Of a DNA stretch of 64,000 nucleotides, positions 1 to 9,108 are shown piece by piece. Origin of the DNA: Sinomicrobium pectinilyticum (GTDB lineage Bacteria > Bacteroidota > Bacteroidia > Flavobacteriales > Flavobacteriaceae); NCBI RefSeq assembly GCF_003725735.1, contig NZ_RJTM01000057.1, positions 59,884 to 123,883 of the forward strand. Reading direction: 5' to 3'. Each line of letters starts with the position of its first letter. Position 1 is the first letter of the stretch. The notes under the pieces were generated by a model. It was given only the letters and a program-made list of their open reading frames with translations. It did not search any database and was not told where the DNA came from. Both the position numbers and the translations under genes were made by a program.

Positions 1-88
1 GTTTGTTATCGTCATCGTCGTCGCTGCAGGAAGTGGCTAGCAGCAGGCCCGAAAACATGACAATTATTATGAACCTTAAATGTTTCAT
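1..88 (-). CDS. Partial surface-lipoprotein gene (N-terminus only)
   Basis: Reading leftwards from the ATG at 88-86, the 29 visible residues are a short basic start, a hydrophobic stretch and LLLATSC, which fits a signal-peptidase-II lipobox. The residues after the cysteine are SDDDDDNK. A Ser followed by acidic residues directly after the lipidated Cys matches the lipoprotein export signal that sends Bacteroidota lipoproteins to the cell surface. The gene leaves the window at its left edge, so the mature domain and function are unknown. Confidence 0.8.
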   Translation of the reverse strand, partial: MKHLRFIIIVMFSGLLLATSCSDDDDDNK

Positions 89-318
89 AGTATTCGGTAT
101 TTGTTAGTTAATAAAGAGATTCTGCACGGAGAATCTTTTGTAGAAACGGTTTAATTTTTAATATATTGTTCACGGATGCCTACGGAATAAAGTGTTACTT
201 TTATGGACGGAAAAGGTGATTTGAACCGTAAAGTGATCCGGAGGGGCTCCCGGTTAGTGTAACGGAATGGCTGTGCTTGGTGTTTACCGTCTTTGCAGCC
301 GTAAATGATGTGTGTTTT

Positions 319-1197
319 ATGAAAGATAAAAAAGTAAAATTTTCCAGGATTATTGCGGGAACGAGGACCTGGGGAAGCTGGGGTAAAAAGCTATCCGTGG
401 GAGAAATGGAAAAGCGCATACATCACTGCCTGGAAAACGGTATAACCACTTTTGATCATGCGGACATCTACGGCGGATATACGACAGAAGAAGAATTCGG
501 GAAGGCTTATGCGAAAAGTAATATAGCACGGGAAGATATCCGGCTGATCTCCAAATGCGGTATTCAGTATGTACGTGAGAATCGGAATAACCGAATAAAG
601 CATTGCAACTACACTGCCGATTATATCGTGGAGACTGTCGGGCAATCACTGCGGAACCTCCGTACGGACTACCTGGACCTGTTGCTGTTACACCATCCGA
701 GTCCTTTGATGGATCCGGAAGAAATTGCTTTGGCCGTAGAGAAACTGTATTTTTCCGGTAAGATCAGAGATTTCGGGGTATCTAACTTCACCTCTTCACA
801 GATGGAGCTCGTGCAATCTGTGGTGGAAGTGAATGTCAACCAGATCGAATTTTCCATCACCGGATTTGATGCCATACATAACGGCACCCTGGATTATATG
901 ATGGTCAAAGGCATACTCCCCATGGCCTGGAGCCCCCTGGGGAAAACATTCCGGGAAAAGACGGCGCAGACCGACAGGATACAGCAATTGCTGATGGACC
1001 TGATGGTGAAGTACCGGGTCTCGGCCGACCAGCTTTTACTGGCCTGGATATTAAAGCATCCGGCCGGTATACATCCGGTTATAGGGACGACTTCCCCGGA
1101 ACGGATAACCAATGCCGTAAAAGCTCCGGGCATTGAAATGGAAACAGGGGACTGGTTTTTATTACTCGAAACCAGCCAGGGACACAAGGTGCCGTAA
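319..1197 (+). CDS. Aldo/keto reductase (YdhF-like)
   Basis: A 292-residue AKR-fold oxidoreductase, probably NADPH-dependent and cytosolic, that would reduce carbonyl substrates. The order of family motifs is complete: FDHADIYGG holds the catalytic Asp and Tyr, LISKCG the catalytic Lys, LLLHHPS the His, GVSNF and IGTTSPERI the cofactor-binding end. The sequence resembles the E. coli YdhF branch, so the substrate is not known. The ATG at 319 is preferred over the in-frame GTG-type start at 277 because the extra 14 residues precede the usual first strand of the barrel. The next gene, an SDR, follows after 47 bp in the same direction, so the two may be co-transcribed. Confidence 0.85.
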   Translation: MKDKKVKFSRIIAGTRTWGSWGKKLSVGEMEKRIHHCLENGITTFDHADIYGGYTTEEEFGKAYAKSNIAREDIRLISKCGIQYVRENRNNRIKHCNYTADYIVETVGQSLRNLRTDYLDLLLLHHPSPLMDPEEIALAVEKLYFSGKIRDFGVSNFTSSQMELVQSVVEVNVNQIEFSITGFDAIHNGTLDYMMVKGILPMAWSPLGKTFREKTAQTDRIQQLLMDLMVKYRVSADQLLLAWILKHPAGIHPVIGTTSPERITNAVKAPGIEMETGDWFLLLETSQGHKVP

Positions 1198-1244
1198 ACA
1201 ATAAAACAAAAACGGATTGACAACATTATAATGTTAGGAATACC

Positions 1245-2036
1245 ATGAATGGGAAAAAAAATAATGAGGAAGAACAACCACAACTGACAGCTCTTATCAC
1301 CGGGGCAACCAGCGGCATAGGAAGGGCTACGGCAAGGGCCTTTGCACAGGAGGGGATACGCCTGGTGCTTTGCGGCCGCAGACAGGACCGCCTGGAAAAC
1401 CTGGAAATAGAATTATCCGGTCTCACCGCCGTACATACTCTGCAATTCGATGTGAGCAGGAGAGAAGAGGTATTCGACGCCATAGAAAGCCTTCCCGCGT
1501 CATTTTCGGAAATAGATATCCTAATAAACAATGCGGGAAATGCCCATGGGCTCGATCCTATCCAATCCGGTGATATGGACGACTGGGACGCTATGATAGA
1601 CGGTAATGTAAAAGGCCTTTTGTATGTTTCCAGGGCTATAATGCCGCAAATGGTTAAACGGCAAAAAGGGCATATCATCAATATAGGGTCTATCGCAGCC
1701 AAAGAAGTATATCTCAACGGCAATGTGTACTGCGCCAGCAAACATGCGGTAGATGCCATAACACAGGGAATGCGGATGGATATGAACACAAGCGGAATAA
1801 GGGTCGGGGCCATACATCCGGGACTTGTGGAGACAGAATTCAGTAAGGTGAGGTTTAAAGGAGATGCGGAGAAGGCAGATACGGTCTATGAAGGATTTAA
1901 AGCCCTTCAGGCAGAAGATATAGCCGATATAATCCGGTTTGTGGTGACCAGGCCTTACCATGTGAATATTGCTGACCTGTTGGTGTTCCCCACAGCTCAG
2001 GCCGGCAGCAATCTGGTACATAAGATAAATACGTGA
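1245..2036 (+). CDS. Short-chain dehydrogenase/reductase, YdfG-like
   Basis: A 263-residue classical SDR with a Rossmann fold. TGATSGIG near residue 20 is the nucleotide-binding glycine motif and NNAGN the stabilising motif. The catalytic Ser lies in GSIAA and the Tyr and Lys in YCASK. PGLVETEFS and the following VRFKGD resemble E. coli YdfG, an NADP-dependent hydroxy-acid and allo-threonine dehydrogenase, so a similar substrate is a reasonable guess. About 14 charged residues precede the fold. It lies 47 bp after an aldo/keto reductase, which suggests a two-gene redox operon, but no specific pathway can be inferred. Confidence 0.85.
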   Translation: MNGKKNNEEEQPQLTALITGATSGIGRATARAFAQEGIRLVLCGRRQDRLENLEIELSGLTAVHTLQFDVSRREEVFDAIESLPASFSEIDILINNAGNAHGLDPIQSGDMDDWDAMIDGNVKGLLYVSRAIMPQMVKRQKGHIINIGSIAAKEVYLNGNVYCASKHAVDAITQGMRMDMNTSGIRVGAIHPGLVETEFSKVRFKGDAEKADTVYEGFKALQAEDIADIIRFVVTRPYHVNIADLLVFPTAQAGSNLVHKINT

Positions 2037-2111
2037 AAAAGAAAAAAAGCGGGGACAGGATTCTACAGCAATGTTTGAAGCGGATGTTCCCGGCAGTGTT
2101 ACAAGACCACT

Positions 2112-3269
2112 ATGATTAACAAACGCCTTTTAGTAAAAAACCTTTTGGCACATAACGATGAAAACAGCTTTTACGATAAAAAGCGTTTCCTCAATATCGG
2201 CGAAAGAGAAGGAAAGGCCAAATTTCTGAAGCATGTCTGTGCACTGGCAAACTCCAATCCCAATAATAACTCCTTTATCGTGGTGGGAGTAGAGGATGAA
2301 GATAATACCATAATCGGCACCGACTTCTTCGATGACAGCAAAATACAGAATCTCGTCAATGCCTACCTGGATAATCCCCCTCTTATTTCCTACGAAAATA
2401 TTCCGTTCCCGCACCTGCCGGATGGTAAGGTCGTGGGACTGGTAACCATACGTTCCAACGGGAAGCTGTGTTCACTGCGCAGGAATATCTGGAAATACTA
2501 TGGCGGGTCCGTTTTTTTCAGGGACGGGAGTATGAGTATGCCCAAAGTGTTTGATATAAAAATAAAGGACGTCAATTCTCAAGTGGTAGCCGGGATAGAG
2601 CAGCACGCCCGCAATAATATAGAACTTACTCTGGACGGGGTCATAGATTTTATAAACAATAAACACCGGAATCTGGAGTCGCATTACAAGGTGTTCAAGG
2701 AGCAATTTGTGGTGTGCTGGGCAGGGATAACCAAAAAAGTAAATGAGCCCGGGGAAAACGGAGCGGAGAAGGTGTATTACTCGAGGGTGGATATAGAACT
2801 TATTAACGAGCAGGTCCGGCTGTTTTACTCTGCATTGGATGAAGTGGAAATAAAAACGGATGATAATACCTTTTCCACGACCGAATATATACACCTGGGA
2901 CTCAATCATCAGCGGAAATACTATCCGCTGGAGACCGTTACCATTACATTTAACGATAACGGGTCCTATAAGATGGACAGCACCCTTATTTTCGAACCTC
3001 CGCAGTACGACAAAAAATTGCTGCACCACGTTTACAATACCAATAATGTACTGCTGGAAAAAATAAAAAAGGGCATGTCTCTCAGTGCTGCCGAAAAAAA
3101 GGATGTGGAAAACCTTCCGGCAACTTACCTGATATGTGCCCTGAACGGATTTGAGGACGCCAGGGAGAAGCTGGAAAAATACCGTAAGATCATAAAAGAA
3201 TACGATCGTAGTGTATACGCATCTCTTAAGGAATCGCTGAGGGTGCTGCGAAAAGTGAAGTACAGTTAG
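2112..3269 (+). CDS. AlbA_2/Schlafen-type putative nucleic-acid-binding protein
   Basis: A 385-residue cytosolic protein. Residues 15-150 look like an AlbA_2 (Schlafen AlbA, divergent AAA-4) domain: an acidic GEREGKAKFLKHVCALANS helix, then FIVVGVED and a later VGLVTI strand. Domains of this type are usually annotated as DNA-binding or ATP-binding in regulators. The C-terminal 230 residues are not recognised and contain no obvious helix-turn-helix or catalytic motif. It sits 75 bp after the SDR gene and 66 bp before a phosphatase gene, all in one direction. The function is unknown; the domain call is moderate. Confidence 0.65.
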   Translation: MINKRLLVKNLLAHNDENSFYDKKRFLNIGEREGKAKFLKHVCALANSNPNNNSFIVVGVEDEDNTIIGTDFFDDSKIQNLVNAYLDNPPLISYENIPFPHLPDGKVVGLVTIRSNGKLCSLRRNIWKYYGGSVFFRDGSMSMPKVFDIKIKDVNSQVVAGIEQHARNNIELTLDGVIDFINNKHRNLESHYKVFKEQFVVCWAGITKKVNEPGENGAEKVYYSRVDIELINEQVRLFYSALDEVEIKTDDNTFSTTEYIHLGLNHQRKYYPLETVTITFNDNGSYKMDSTLIFEPPQYDKKLLHHVYNTNNVLLEKIKKGMSLSAAEKKDVENLPATYLICALNGFEDAREKLEKYRKIIKEYDRSVYASLKESLRVLRKVKYS

Positions 3270-3335
3270 GCATTTTCCTCTTCCGGCCTCGGGCATGGAA
3301 TTCCGGGAGGTGTTAACAGAACAGAATATATAAAA

Positions 3336-4064
3336 ATGAGTAAGACATTTGTTATCGGGGATATTCATGGCGCTGTCAGGGCACTGGAACAGGTCCTCGG
3401 AAAAGTGGAAACAGGCAAGGACGATACCCTGATTTTTCTGGGGGATTATGTAGACGGATGGAGCGAATCACCGCAGGTTATAGATTTTCTTCTGGAGTTG
3501 GAGAAAGCCCGTAACTGCCTCTTTGTACAGGGGAATCATGACGATTTTTGCTATAAGTGGCTCCGGCATGGGGAGCGTAACAAGCAATGGCTCTACCACG
3601 GCGGGCAGGCAACCATAGATGCGTATCGCGGCGTGGGAGAAGCTACGAAAAAACGGCATATGGATTTTCTGGGCCGGCTGCATAACTATCATTTGGATGC
3701 CGAGAACAGGCTGTTCCTGCATGCGGGTTTCACAAACCTCCGGGGAGTGGAACACGAGTATTTTCCGGAAATGTTCTACTGGGACAGGACCCTGTGGGAA
3801 ATGGCGCTGTCTCTCGATACTTCCCTGGAGAGAGAAGAATACAGGTATCCGGCGCGTTTATCGCATTATAACGAGATTTTTATAGGGCATACGCCGGTGA
3901 CCCGGATAGGGGAAATGACCCCTGTAAATGCGGCAAATATATGGAACGTAGATACGGGGGCCGCCTTTAAAGGCCCGCTAACTGTTATGGATGTGGATAC
4001 CAAGATGTTCTGGCAAAGCGATCCGGTGTGGGAATTATATCCGGGAGAGAACGGCAGAAATTAG
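3336..4064 (+). CDS. Metallophosphoesterase, PP1/PP2A-like Ser/Thr phosphatase
   Basis: A 242-residue calcineurin-like phosphoesterase. The dinuclear metal-site motifs appear in the expected order: GDIHG near residue 8, GDYVDG near 32, GNHD near 62, then a later His in LFLHAG and GHTPV near 187. The GDYVDG form and the size match bacterial PrpA/PrpB-type phosphoprotein phosphatases and diadenosine tetraphosphatase relatives. The substrate could be phosphoprotein or a nucleotide. Its stop codon overlaps by four bases the stop of the convergent gene at 4061-4573. Confidence 0.85.
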   Translation: MSKTFVIGDIHGAVRALEQVLGKVETGKDDTLIFLGDYVDGWSESPQVIDFLLELEKARNCLFVQGNHDDFCYKWLRHGERNKQWLYHGGQATIDAYRGVGEATKKRHMDFLGRLHNYHLDAENRLFLHAGFTNLRGVEHEYFPEMFYWDRTLWEMALSLDTSLEREEYRYPARLSHYNEIFIGHTPVTRIGEMTPVNAANIWNVDTGAAFKGPLTVMDVDTKMFWQSDPVWELYPGENGRN

Positions 4065-4573
4065 AATTTCCGCTCTTTGAATTGACGGTTCAGCAATTTA
4101 AAATCTACTTTACCTCCGGTCATCTTCAGATGGTCTATGATAATGACCGACCTATGTATTTTTCGCTGCCCGTCTTTTACGGTATTGACAATATGCAGGA
4201 GGGTGCGTTTCTTTCCGGGGGTCAACGCCTCGAAAAAATGCTCTCCTTCGGCATCGGAATCCAGGACCGCACGGAATTCCTCATCCATGGGCATACCATA
4301 AGTGGAGGTGTCCGGTTCCAGTGCGAGTTGAATTTCTTCGTTGGGGTTCAGTCCGAGTTGCTTTAATTCCTTTTTATTTACCAGTATATAATACGAACCA
4401 TCCCCTCTTGGCATGAGGGCGCAGTGTTTCTTCACTTTGCCGTTCATGGTGCACAATACCCTTTTATCCGGGGCTTTTCCGATTAATATTTCGGCAATGG
4501 CATCCGGTACGGGGGCGATAAGGGTCCATAAAGGGGAATCGAGCTTTACCAGGCTGGTGGAGAAGGTTTCCAT
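4061..4573 (-). CDS. DUF1905/YdeI (OmpD-associated) family protein
   Basis: A 170-residue protein with two parts. The first 100 residues resemble DUF1905, a small beta-barrel (VLCTMNGKVKKH, then a strand with ALMPRGDGSYYILVNK). The C-terminal part contains LTPGKKRTLLHIVNTVKDGQ, which looks like the YdeI/OmdA helical domain. The YdeI family was named for bacteriocin protection in enterobacteria, but its biochemical role is unclear. There is no signal peptide. It is convergent with the phosphatase gene, overlapping by four bases, and lies 38 bp downstream of the thioesterase gene on the same strand, so the two may be co-transcribed. Confidence 0.7.
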   Translation of the reverse strand: METFSTSLVKLDSPLWTLIAPVPDAIAEILIGKAPDKRVLCTMNGKVKKHCALMPRGDGSYYILVNKKELKQLGLNPNEEIQLALEPDTSTYGMPMDEEFRAVLDSDAEGEHFFEALTPGKKRTLLHIVNTVKDGQRKIHRSVIIIDHLKMTGGKVDFKLLNRQFKERKF

Positions 4574-4611
4574 AGATAAAAATTTGTACGGAAAGGTTAT
4601 TCCTTTCCTGG

Positions 4612-5121
4612 TTATACAAACAGCGCTTTCAGTTCGGTAGCATCATTGGGTTTCATTTTCCCGGCCAGGACCAGGCTGAGTTGTTTGCGGCGTAAGGCTG
4701 CATCGAAACGTGATTTTTCCAGGTCGGTTTCCGGTTTCAGGGGCGGGACGGCAACGGGTCTCCCTGTTTCATCTACGGCTACAAAAGTATATATGGCTTC
4801 GTTGGCTTTTGTCCTGGAACCGCTTTCACGGTCCTCTATCCAGACGTCTATAAATACCTCCATGGAACTTTTAAAAGACCTTGACACCGCAGCGTCCACG
4901 GTAACCACACTGCCCAGGGGGACTGCCCGGTTAAAGGCCACATGGTTGACAGATGCGGTGACGACGATCCTTCTGGAGTGCCGTCGGGCGGCAATACTGG
5001 CGGCCCTGTCCATCCTTGCCAGTAATTCTCCCCCGAAGAGATTGTTCAGGGGGTTTGTTTCACTGGGCAGGACGAGGTCGGTCATGATAGTTCTGGATTC
5101 TCCGGGAGTTTTTGCTTGCAT
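4612..5121 (-). CDS. Acyl-CoA thioesterase, hotdog fold
   Basis: A 169-residue hotdog thioesterase of the cytosolic long-chain acyl-CoA hydrolase/YciA group, expected to hydrolyse acyl-CoA to free acid and CoA. The region with NPLNNLFGGELLARMD is the family signature with the catalytic acidic residue, followed by VTASVNHVAFNRAVPLGSVV. The ATG at 5121 is chosen over one at 5157: the shorter start fits the family, and two perfect TAnnTTTG boxes at 5147-5162 lie between the two candidates. A single copy of the fold is present. Confidence 0.85.
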   Translation of the reverse strand: MQAKTPGESRTIMTDLVLPSETNPLNNLFGGELLARMDRAASIAARRHSRRIVVTASVNHVAFNRAVPLGSVVTVDAAVSRSFKSSMEVFIDVWIEDRESGSRTKANEAIYTFVAVDETGRPVAVPPLKPETDLEKSRFDAALRRKQLSLVLAGKMKPNDATELKALFV

Positions 5122-5432
5122 TACTGTGTAAGTGTATGAATTTTTGCAAATGTACAAAATTATACCTCGGTTAGGGAAGTGTACGTGGCTGTATCAGGGC
5201 AAACATATCCTGTAAGTAAAGGTGGAGCGTGACGAAAAGTTAAAGGGTTTTGGAGGATGAGGTTATAAAGCCGGAACCTTGCCTGTGGGTAATGACAGGC
5301 AGTAGTAAAACAGGCCTTTGACCTGACATGAAAAACCTGTGGTCTGGCAGTGGTTTGATTCCGTAAGAAACCTGGAAAAAAATTGTCTTACAGAAGTTTT
5401 TAAATGTTGCGGCAGTATTACCGGATTATAAA
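5122..5432. other. Intergenic region between the thioesterase and HU-SPOR genes
   Basis: Apart from the thioesterase promoter near 5150, only weak local inverted repeats (for example around 5280-5300) are visible. Short open frames here lack family features and start signals. No gene is called. Confidence 0.5.
5147..5154 (-). promoter_or_regulatory. -7 promoter box TACATTTG for the thioesterase gene
   Basis: On the minus strand this is a perfect TAnnTTTG match, 25 bases before the chosen ATG. A second perfect match, TAATTTTG (5155-5162), adjoins it. No clear -33 TTG was identified. Confidence 0.5.
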
Positions 5433-6371
5433 TTAATTTTCCGAGATAAGGAGCCATGCTTCCGGGGCTTCCGTTTTGACCTTGTTCAGGAAATTAATAG
5501 CTTCCCTGGCGTCGGTATAACTTCCGAAAGCTACCTGGTGCAAGCCGTATCTTGTCGGGTCGAGACGTTCCGGGGTGTATCCTTTAGCCGAAAGTTCTTC
5601 CATTTTCTTCTCCGCGTTTTCTTCTACCCTGAATGCCCCTGCAACTACATAATAAAGAGGTTTTTTAGTGGCTTTCAGTGTAATGGAGGGCAGGTTCATG
5701 GGCGTGGTGTCGAAAAAAGTGGCCTGCTGTATGGTTCTTTGCAGTTCTTCCTGTGCTTCCTGTTCCGCCATTTGTATTTGCAACTGTTCTTTTTGTTGCT
5801 CCATTTTCAGGGACTGGTATCCGATGGTGCCGACAGAAACAGATAGTAGCAGAATGGCTGCGTATTTCAGATACGACCTTTTTCGGGCGCGTCTTTCCGG
5901 GGTGAACAGAATAGGCGTTTTCTCTTCCAGTGCCGCCACTTCCTTCTTGAGGGTTTCCCTGGTGACCTCCCGCGAACTTACGGACCCGAGGCCGAAAGCA
6001 TCGGTCAGGTAATTGGTTTCGGTAAAGGGCTGGAATTGTATGCTCCCTTCCTTGTTCAGCCATAAGAGACCGATGTTCTTCAGTAGTAATTTTTCCTCCC
6101 GTTCCAGTGATTCTCTCCAGGAAAGCGCAATTTTCTTTACGTTTTTTGCCGTTTCATCGTATGAAAGCCCTTCTGTTCCGGAAATATGCTTTATCAGTAA
6201 ACCGTCGTTGGAGACGAGCTGAGCATTAAACGAAATGGCTTTTGAAGGTGGAAAAAAAGTGTGATTGTGTATCCGCGCAGACCTGAACTGGGTTAAAAAT
6301 GAACCGAACCCGGGAACGGTAACGCATGAATACCTGTATAATAGGTCGCTGATGTAGTGATCTAACTGCAT
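5433..6371 (-). CDS. HU/CCDC81-type domain protein with TM segment and SPOR domain
   Basis: A 312-residue envelope protein. Residues 1-130 match the paired prokaryotic CCDC81/HU-like module (starting HYISDLLYRYSCVTVPGFG). Residues 167-184 form one membrane span preceded by basic RRARKRS, so the N-terminal part should be cytoplasmic. Residues 185-217 are a Gln/Glu-rich coiled coil, and 238-312 form a SPOR domain (YYVVAGAF ... FGSY), which binds denuded peptidoglycan at division sites. The architecture links a cytoplasmic, possibly DNA- or protein-binding head to septal wall, and is characteristic of Bacteroidota. It is divergent from dprA. Confidence 0.85.
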   Translation of the reverse strand: MQLDHYISDLLYRYSCVTVPGFGSFLTQFRSARIHNHTFFPPSKAISFNAQLVSNDGLLIKHISGTEGLSYDETAKNVKKIALSWRESLEREEKLLLKNIGLLWLNKEGSIQFQPFTETNYLTDAFGLGSVSSREVTRETLKKEVAALEEKTPILFTPERRARKRSYLKYAAILLLSVSVGTIGYQSLKMEQQKEQLQIQMAEQEAQEELQRTIQQATFFDTTPMNLPSITLKATKKPLYYVVAGAFRVEENAEKKMEELSAKGYTPERLDPTRYGLHQVAFGSYTDAREAINFLNKVKTEAPEAWLLISEN

Positions 6372-6375
6372 AAAA

Positions 6376-6383
6376 CAAAGATG
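6376..6383 (-). promoter_or_regulatory. -7-like box CATCTTTG directly before the HU-SPOR start
   Basis: This minus-strand box matches TAnnTTTG except for its first base. Only four bases separate it from the ATG, so the transcript may start at or next to the start codon. Confidence 0.4.
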
Positions 6384-6542
6384 GCGATTTTTTCCATGTT
6401 GTAAAAGAGGAGTAGTGAAAAATTTATTAACAGTTCCTGTTTATGAGTGCCCGGGTTGAGAGAATATTTTTATTTTTACAGGGTAAACCATCCTGTCCCG
6501 AAAAGAGTTCTCTTTTAAAAACACCTGATAACCAACCGTGTT

Positions 6543-7691
6543 ATGACAGCATCCGAATTGCTTTATGTCCTGGCTTTGCAACATGCCCCGAAGATCGGGG
6601 ACATCACCGCTAAAAAACTTATTGCCCATTGCGGAAGTGCCCGGGCTGTCTTTGAAGAACGGCAGGACCGCCTGCAAAAGATACACGGGGTGGGCGGATA
6701 TCTGACAGAAAACCTCCGCAGGGCGGAAAACCTTCGCGCGGCGGAAGGAGAATTGCGCTTTATAGAGGATAACGGTATTGAGTGGTCGTATTTTGAGGAT
6801 GAAAATTATCCGGGAGGATTGAAGCATTGTGTGGATGGCCCGGTATTGCTTTTTCGTTCCGGTCGTATGGATCTGAAAAAGAAAAAGATCATCAGTGTTG
6901 TCGGTACCAGGCGTATTACAACATATGGCAGGTATTTCTGTGAACGCCTTATTGCGGAACTGGCCCCCCTGGACCCGGTGGTCATCAGCGGATTTGCTTA
7001 TGGTGTGGATATAACAGCTCAGAAGGCCGCAATGAAAAACGGTTTGCAAACCGTAGGTTGCCTGGCTCACGGTCTGAACCAGGTATATCCCAAAGCGCAC
7101 AAGCAATACATAAATCAGGTGGAGGCTAACGGGGGTTTTGTAACCGACTTCTGGAGTAGTGATAAACCCGAAAGGGAGAACTTCCTGAGGCGTAACCGGA
7201 TTATTGCCGGACTATCCGAAGCAACTATTGTTATAGAATCAGCCGAAAAAGGAGGGAGCCTGGTAACGGCAGATATAGCTCATTCCTACGACCGGGAAGT
7301 TTTTGCGGTACCGGGACGGACGGGAGACAGGTATAGTACAGGATGCAATAACCTGATCAAAAGACAGAAGGCGCATATGCTCACCTCCGCAGAAGACCTG
7401 ATCTATATACTGGGCTGGCACAGGGAATTGCAGGGAGGCCCTGTCCGGAATGCGCCTGCAGGCGAAAACGGCAGGACATCACAGGTTATGCAGACCAGTC
7501 TTTTTGCGGCGCTGGACGATGCGGAAAAAAAGATCTATGGTTTTCTTTGTAAGAACGGCAGGGAGATGCTCGACAGTATTGCTTTGCAGTGTGAAATACC
7601 GGTGTATAAGGTATCATCGATCCTCTTGAATATGGAAATGAAGGGGGTAGTGAGACCTCTCCCGGGGAAATTATTTGAAGCGGTGGAATAA
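6543..7691 (+). CDS. dprA: DNA processing protein DprA
   Basis: A 382-residue DprA/Smf, which binds incoming single-stranded DNA in the cytosol and loads RecA during transformation. Residues 1-100 carry a SAM/HhH-like N-terminal segment (KIHGVGGYL). The Rossmann core follows: ISVVGTRRITTYG, SGFAYGVDITAQ, then RNRIIAGLSEATIVIE and GGSLVTADIA. The C-terminal 70 residues form a winged-helix-like domain (LDSIALQCEIPVYKVSSILL) often present in DprA. Length and motif order are normal. It is divergent from the HU-SPOR gene across 171 bp. Confidence 0.95.
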   Translation: MTASELLYVLALQHAPKIGDITAKKLIAHCGSARAVFEERQDRLQKIHGVGGYLTENLRRAENLRAAEGELRFIEDNGIEWSYFEDENYPGGLKHCVDGPVLLFRSGRMDLKKKKIISVVGTRRITTYGRYFCERLIAELAPLDPVVISGFAYGVDITAQKAAMKNGLQTVGCLAHGLNQVYPKAHKQYINQVEANGGFVTDFWSSDKPERENFLRRNRIIAGLSEATIVIESAEKGGSLVTADIAHSYDREVFAVPGRTGDRYSTGCNNLIKRQKAHMLTSAEDLIYILGWHRELQGGPVRNAPAGENGRTSQVMQTSLFAALDDAEKKIYGFLCKNGREMLDSIALQCEIPVYKVSSILLNMEMKGVVRPLPGKLFEAVE

Positions 7692-7821
7692 GATCGGAAA
7701 TCAGGGGTTTTTGGCATTGGCTTCAAAAAACTATCCGAAGGGACATGCGGGTTGCGACTGATTTCTGCTGTCACCCCGTACTTCCACCTTCAAGCTTCCA
7801 ACTTCGAACTTCATACTTTTC

Positions 7822-8790
7822 TCAATACCCTATCTTATGTCTCACCCTTTTCAGGACTTCTCCGGCTACTTTCCGCGCTTTTTCCGCGCCAAAGGCAAGG
7901 GCTTCGTCAATCTCGTCCAGGTGGTTCATGTAGTAATGGTAGCGTTCCCGTTCCGTTGCAAATTTTTCCGTAATAAGTTCGTAAAGGGCCTGTTTGGCAT
8001 GGCCGTATCCATACCCCCCTTTAATGTAATTTTCGCGCATGGCCTTTGTCTGGTCCGGTGTGCCGAGTATTTTGTACAGGGCAAACACATTACAGGTGTC
8101 CGGGTTTTTAGGCTCTTCCAGGGGAGTGCTGTCGGTTTCAATGCTCATCACCCGTTTGCGCAGTTGTTTATCCGGTAAGAAGAGGTTTATGGTATTTCCG
8201 CGTGATTTACTCATTTTACCACCGTCCGTGCCCGGAATGTACTGTGTGTTTTCCTGTACCTTTCCTTCGGGAATAACAAAGGTATCGCCCATTTTGGAGT
8301 GAAACCTGCTGGCTACATCGCGGGTGATTTCCAGGTGCTGCATCTGGTCTTTCCCCACGGGGACGATTTCGGCGTCATACAAGAGGATGTCTGCTGCCAT
8401 GAGCATGGGATAGCTGAACAGACCTGCATTCACATCTTCCAGCCTGTCGGCTTTGTCCTTAAATGAATGGGCAAGCGTGAGCCGCTGAAACGGGAAGAAA
8501 CAACTGAGGTACCAGGCCAGTTCGGCGGTTTCCGGCACGTCGCTCTGGCGGTAAAAAACTGCTTTTTCTATATCGAGCCCGAAAGCGAGCCAGGTAGCGG
8601 CTACGTTATAGGTGTTTTGTCGCAATTCTTCCCCGTTTTTTATCTGTGTCAGGGAATGCATATCCGCTATGAACAGAAAGGAATCGTTTCCGGGTTGTTC
8701 CGACATTTGTATTGCGGGAAGTATGGCTCCCAGGATATTTCCCAGGTGAGGTGTTCCTGTGCTTTGTATGCCCGTAAGTATTCTTGCCAT
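7822..8790 (-). CDS. trpS: Tryptophanyl-tRNA synthetase
   Basis: A 322-residue class I aminoacyl-tRNA synthetase charging tRNA-Trp. The HIGH-type motif is TPHLGNILGA (residues 13-22) after GIQSTG. KMSKS appears as GGKMSKSRGNTI, and the tryptophan-binding segment as DMHSLT. Length matches bacterial TrpRS. It is convergent with dprA, with about 130 bp between the two stops. Nothing suggests a duplicate or resistance-type paralogue. Confidence 0.96.
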   Translation of the reverse strand: MARILTGIQSTGTPHLGNILGAILPAIQMSEQPGNDSFLFIADMHSLTQIKNGEELRQNTYNVAATWLAFGLDIEKAVFYRQSDVPETAELAWYLSCFFPFQRLTLAHSFKDKADRLEDVNAGLFSYPMLMAADILLYDAEIVPVGKDQMQHLEITRDVASRFHSKMGDTFVIPEGKVQENTQYIPGTDGGKMSKSRGNTINLFLPDKQLRKRVMSIETDSTPLEEPKNPDTCNVFALYKILGTPDQTKAMRENYIKGGYGYGHAKQALYELITEKFATERERYHYYMNHLDEIDEALAFGAEKARKVAGEVLKRVRHKIGY

Positions 8791-9108
8791 AATTTTGTCT
8801 CTCGTATTACACCTGCCGTTATTTTTTACAGATTGGTGCTTCGCAGGGTTGTTATTATCCCAAATTCACAGATGTTTTTCATACCTTTCCGGGCCTTTAG
8901 GCGGATCGGGTTAAAGGCGATGTGAAACGGGTATTGTGAATAAGCAGGATTATTGTCGTGCAAAATAAAAACAAAATAAAAACATTTACCGCAGAATGGA
9001 AGATAAATTTTGCAGGTGCATTGACAGGAGGTGCCCGGGAAGTAAAAAACCGCTTTTGCGACAGTGTAAAAGCGGTAGGATAATTCAGCTTGTAATTGTT
9101 AAGGCGGG
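8791..9108. other. Intergenic region upstream of trpS, containing a terminator
   Basis: No gene is supported. The right part holds the terminator at 9050-9075 for the small membrane-protein gene on the minus strand. The left part should carry the trpS promoter, but no perfect -7 box was found close to the ATG. Confidence 0.5.
9050..9075 (-). terminator. Intrinsic terminator after the GlsB-like gene
   Basis: Arms CCGCTTTT (9050-9057) and AAAAGCGG (9068-9075) pair perfectly. On the minus strand the hairpin is followed by a run of T (9049-9044). Confidence 0.75.
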
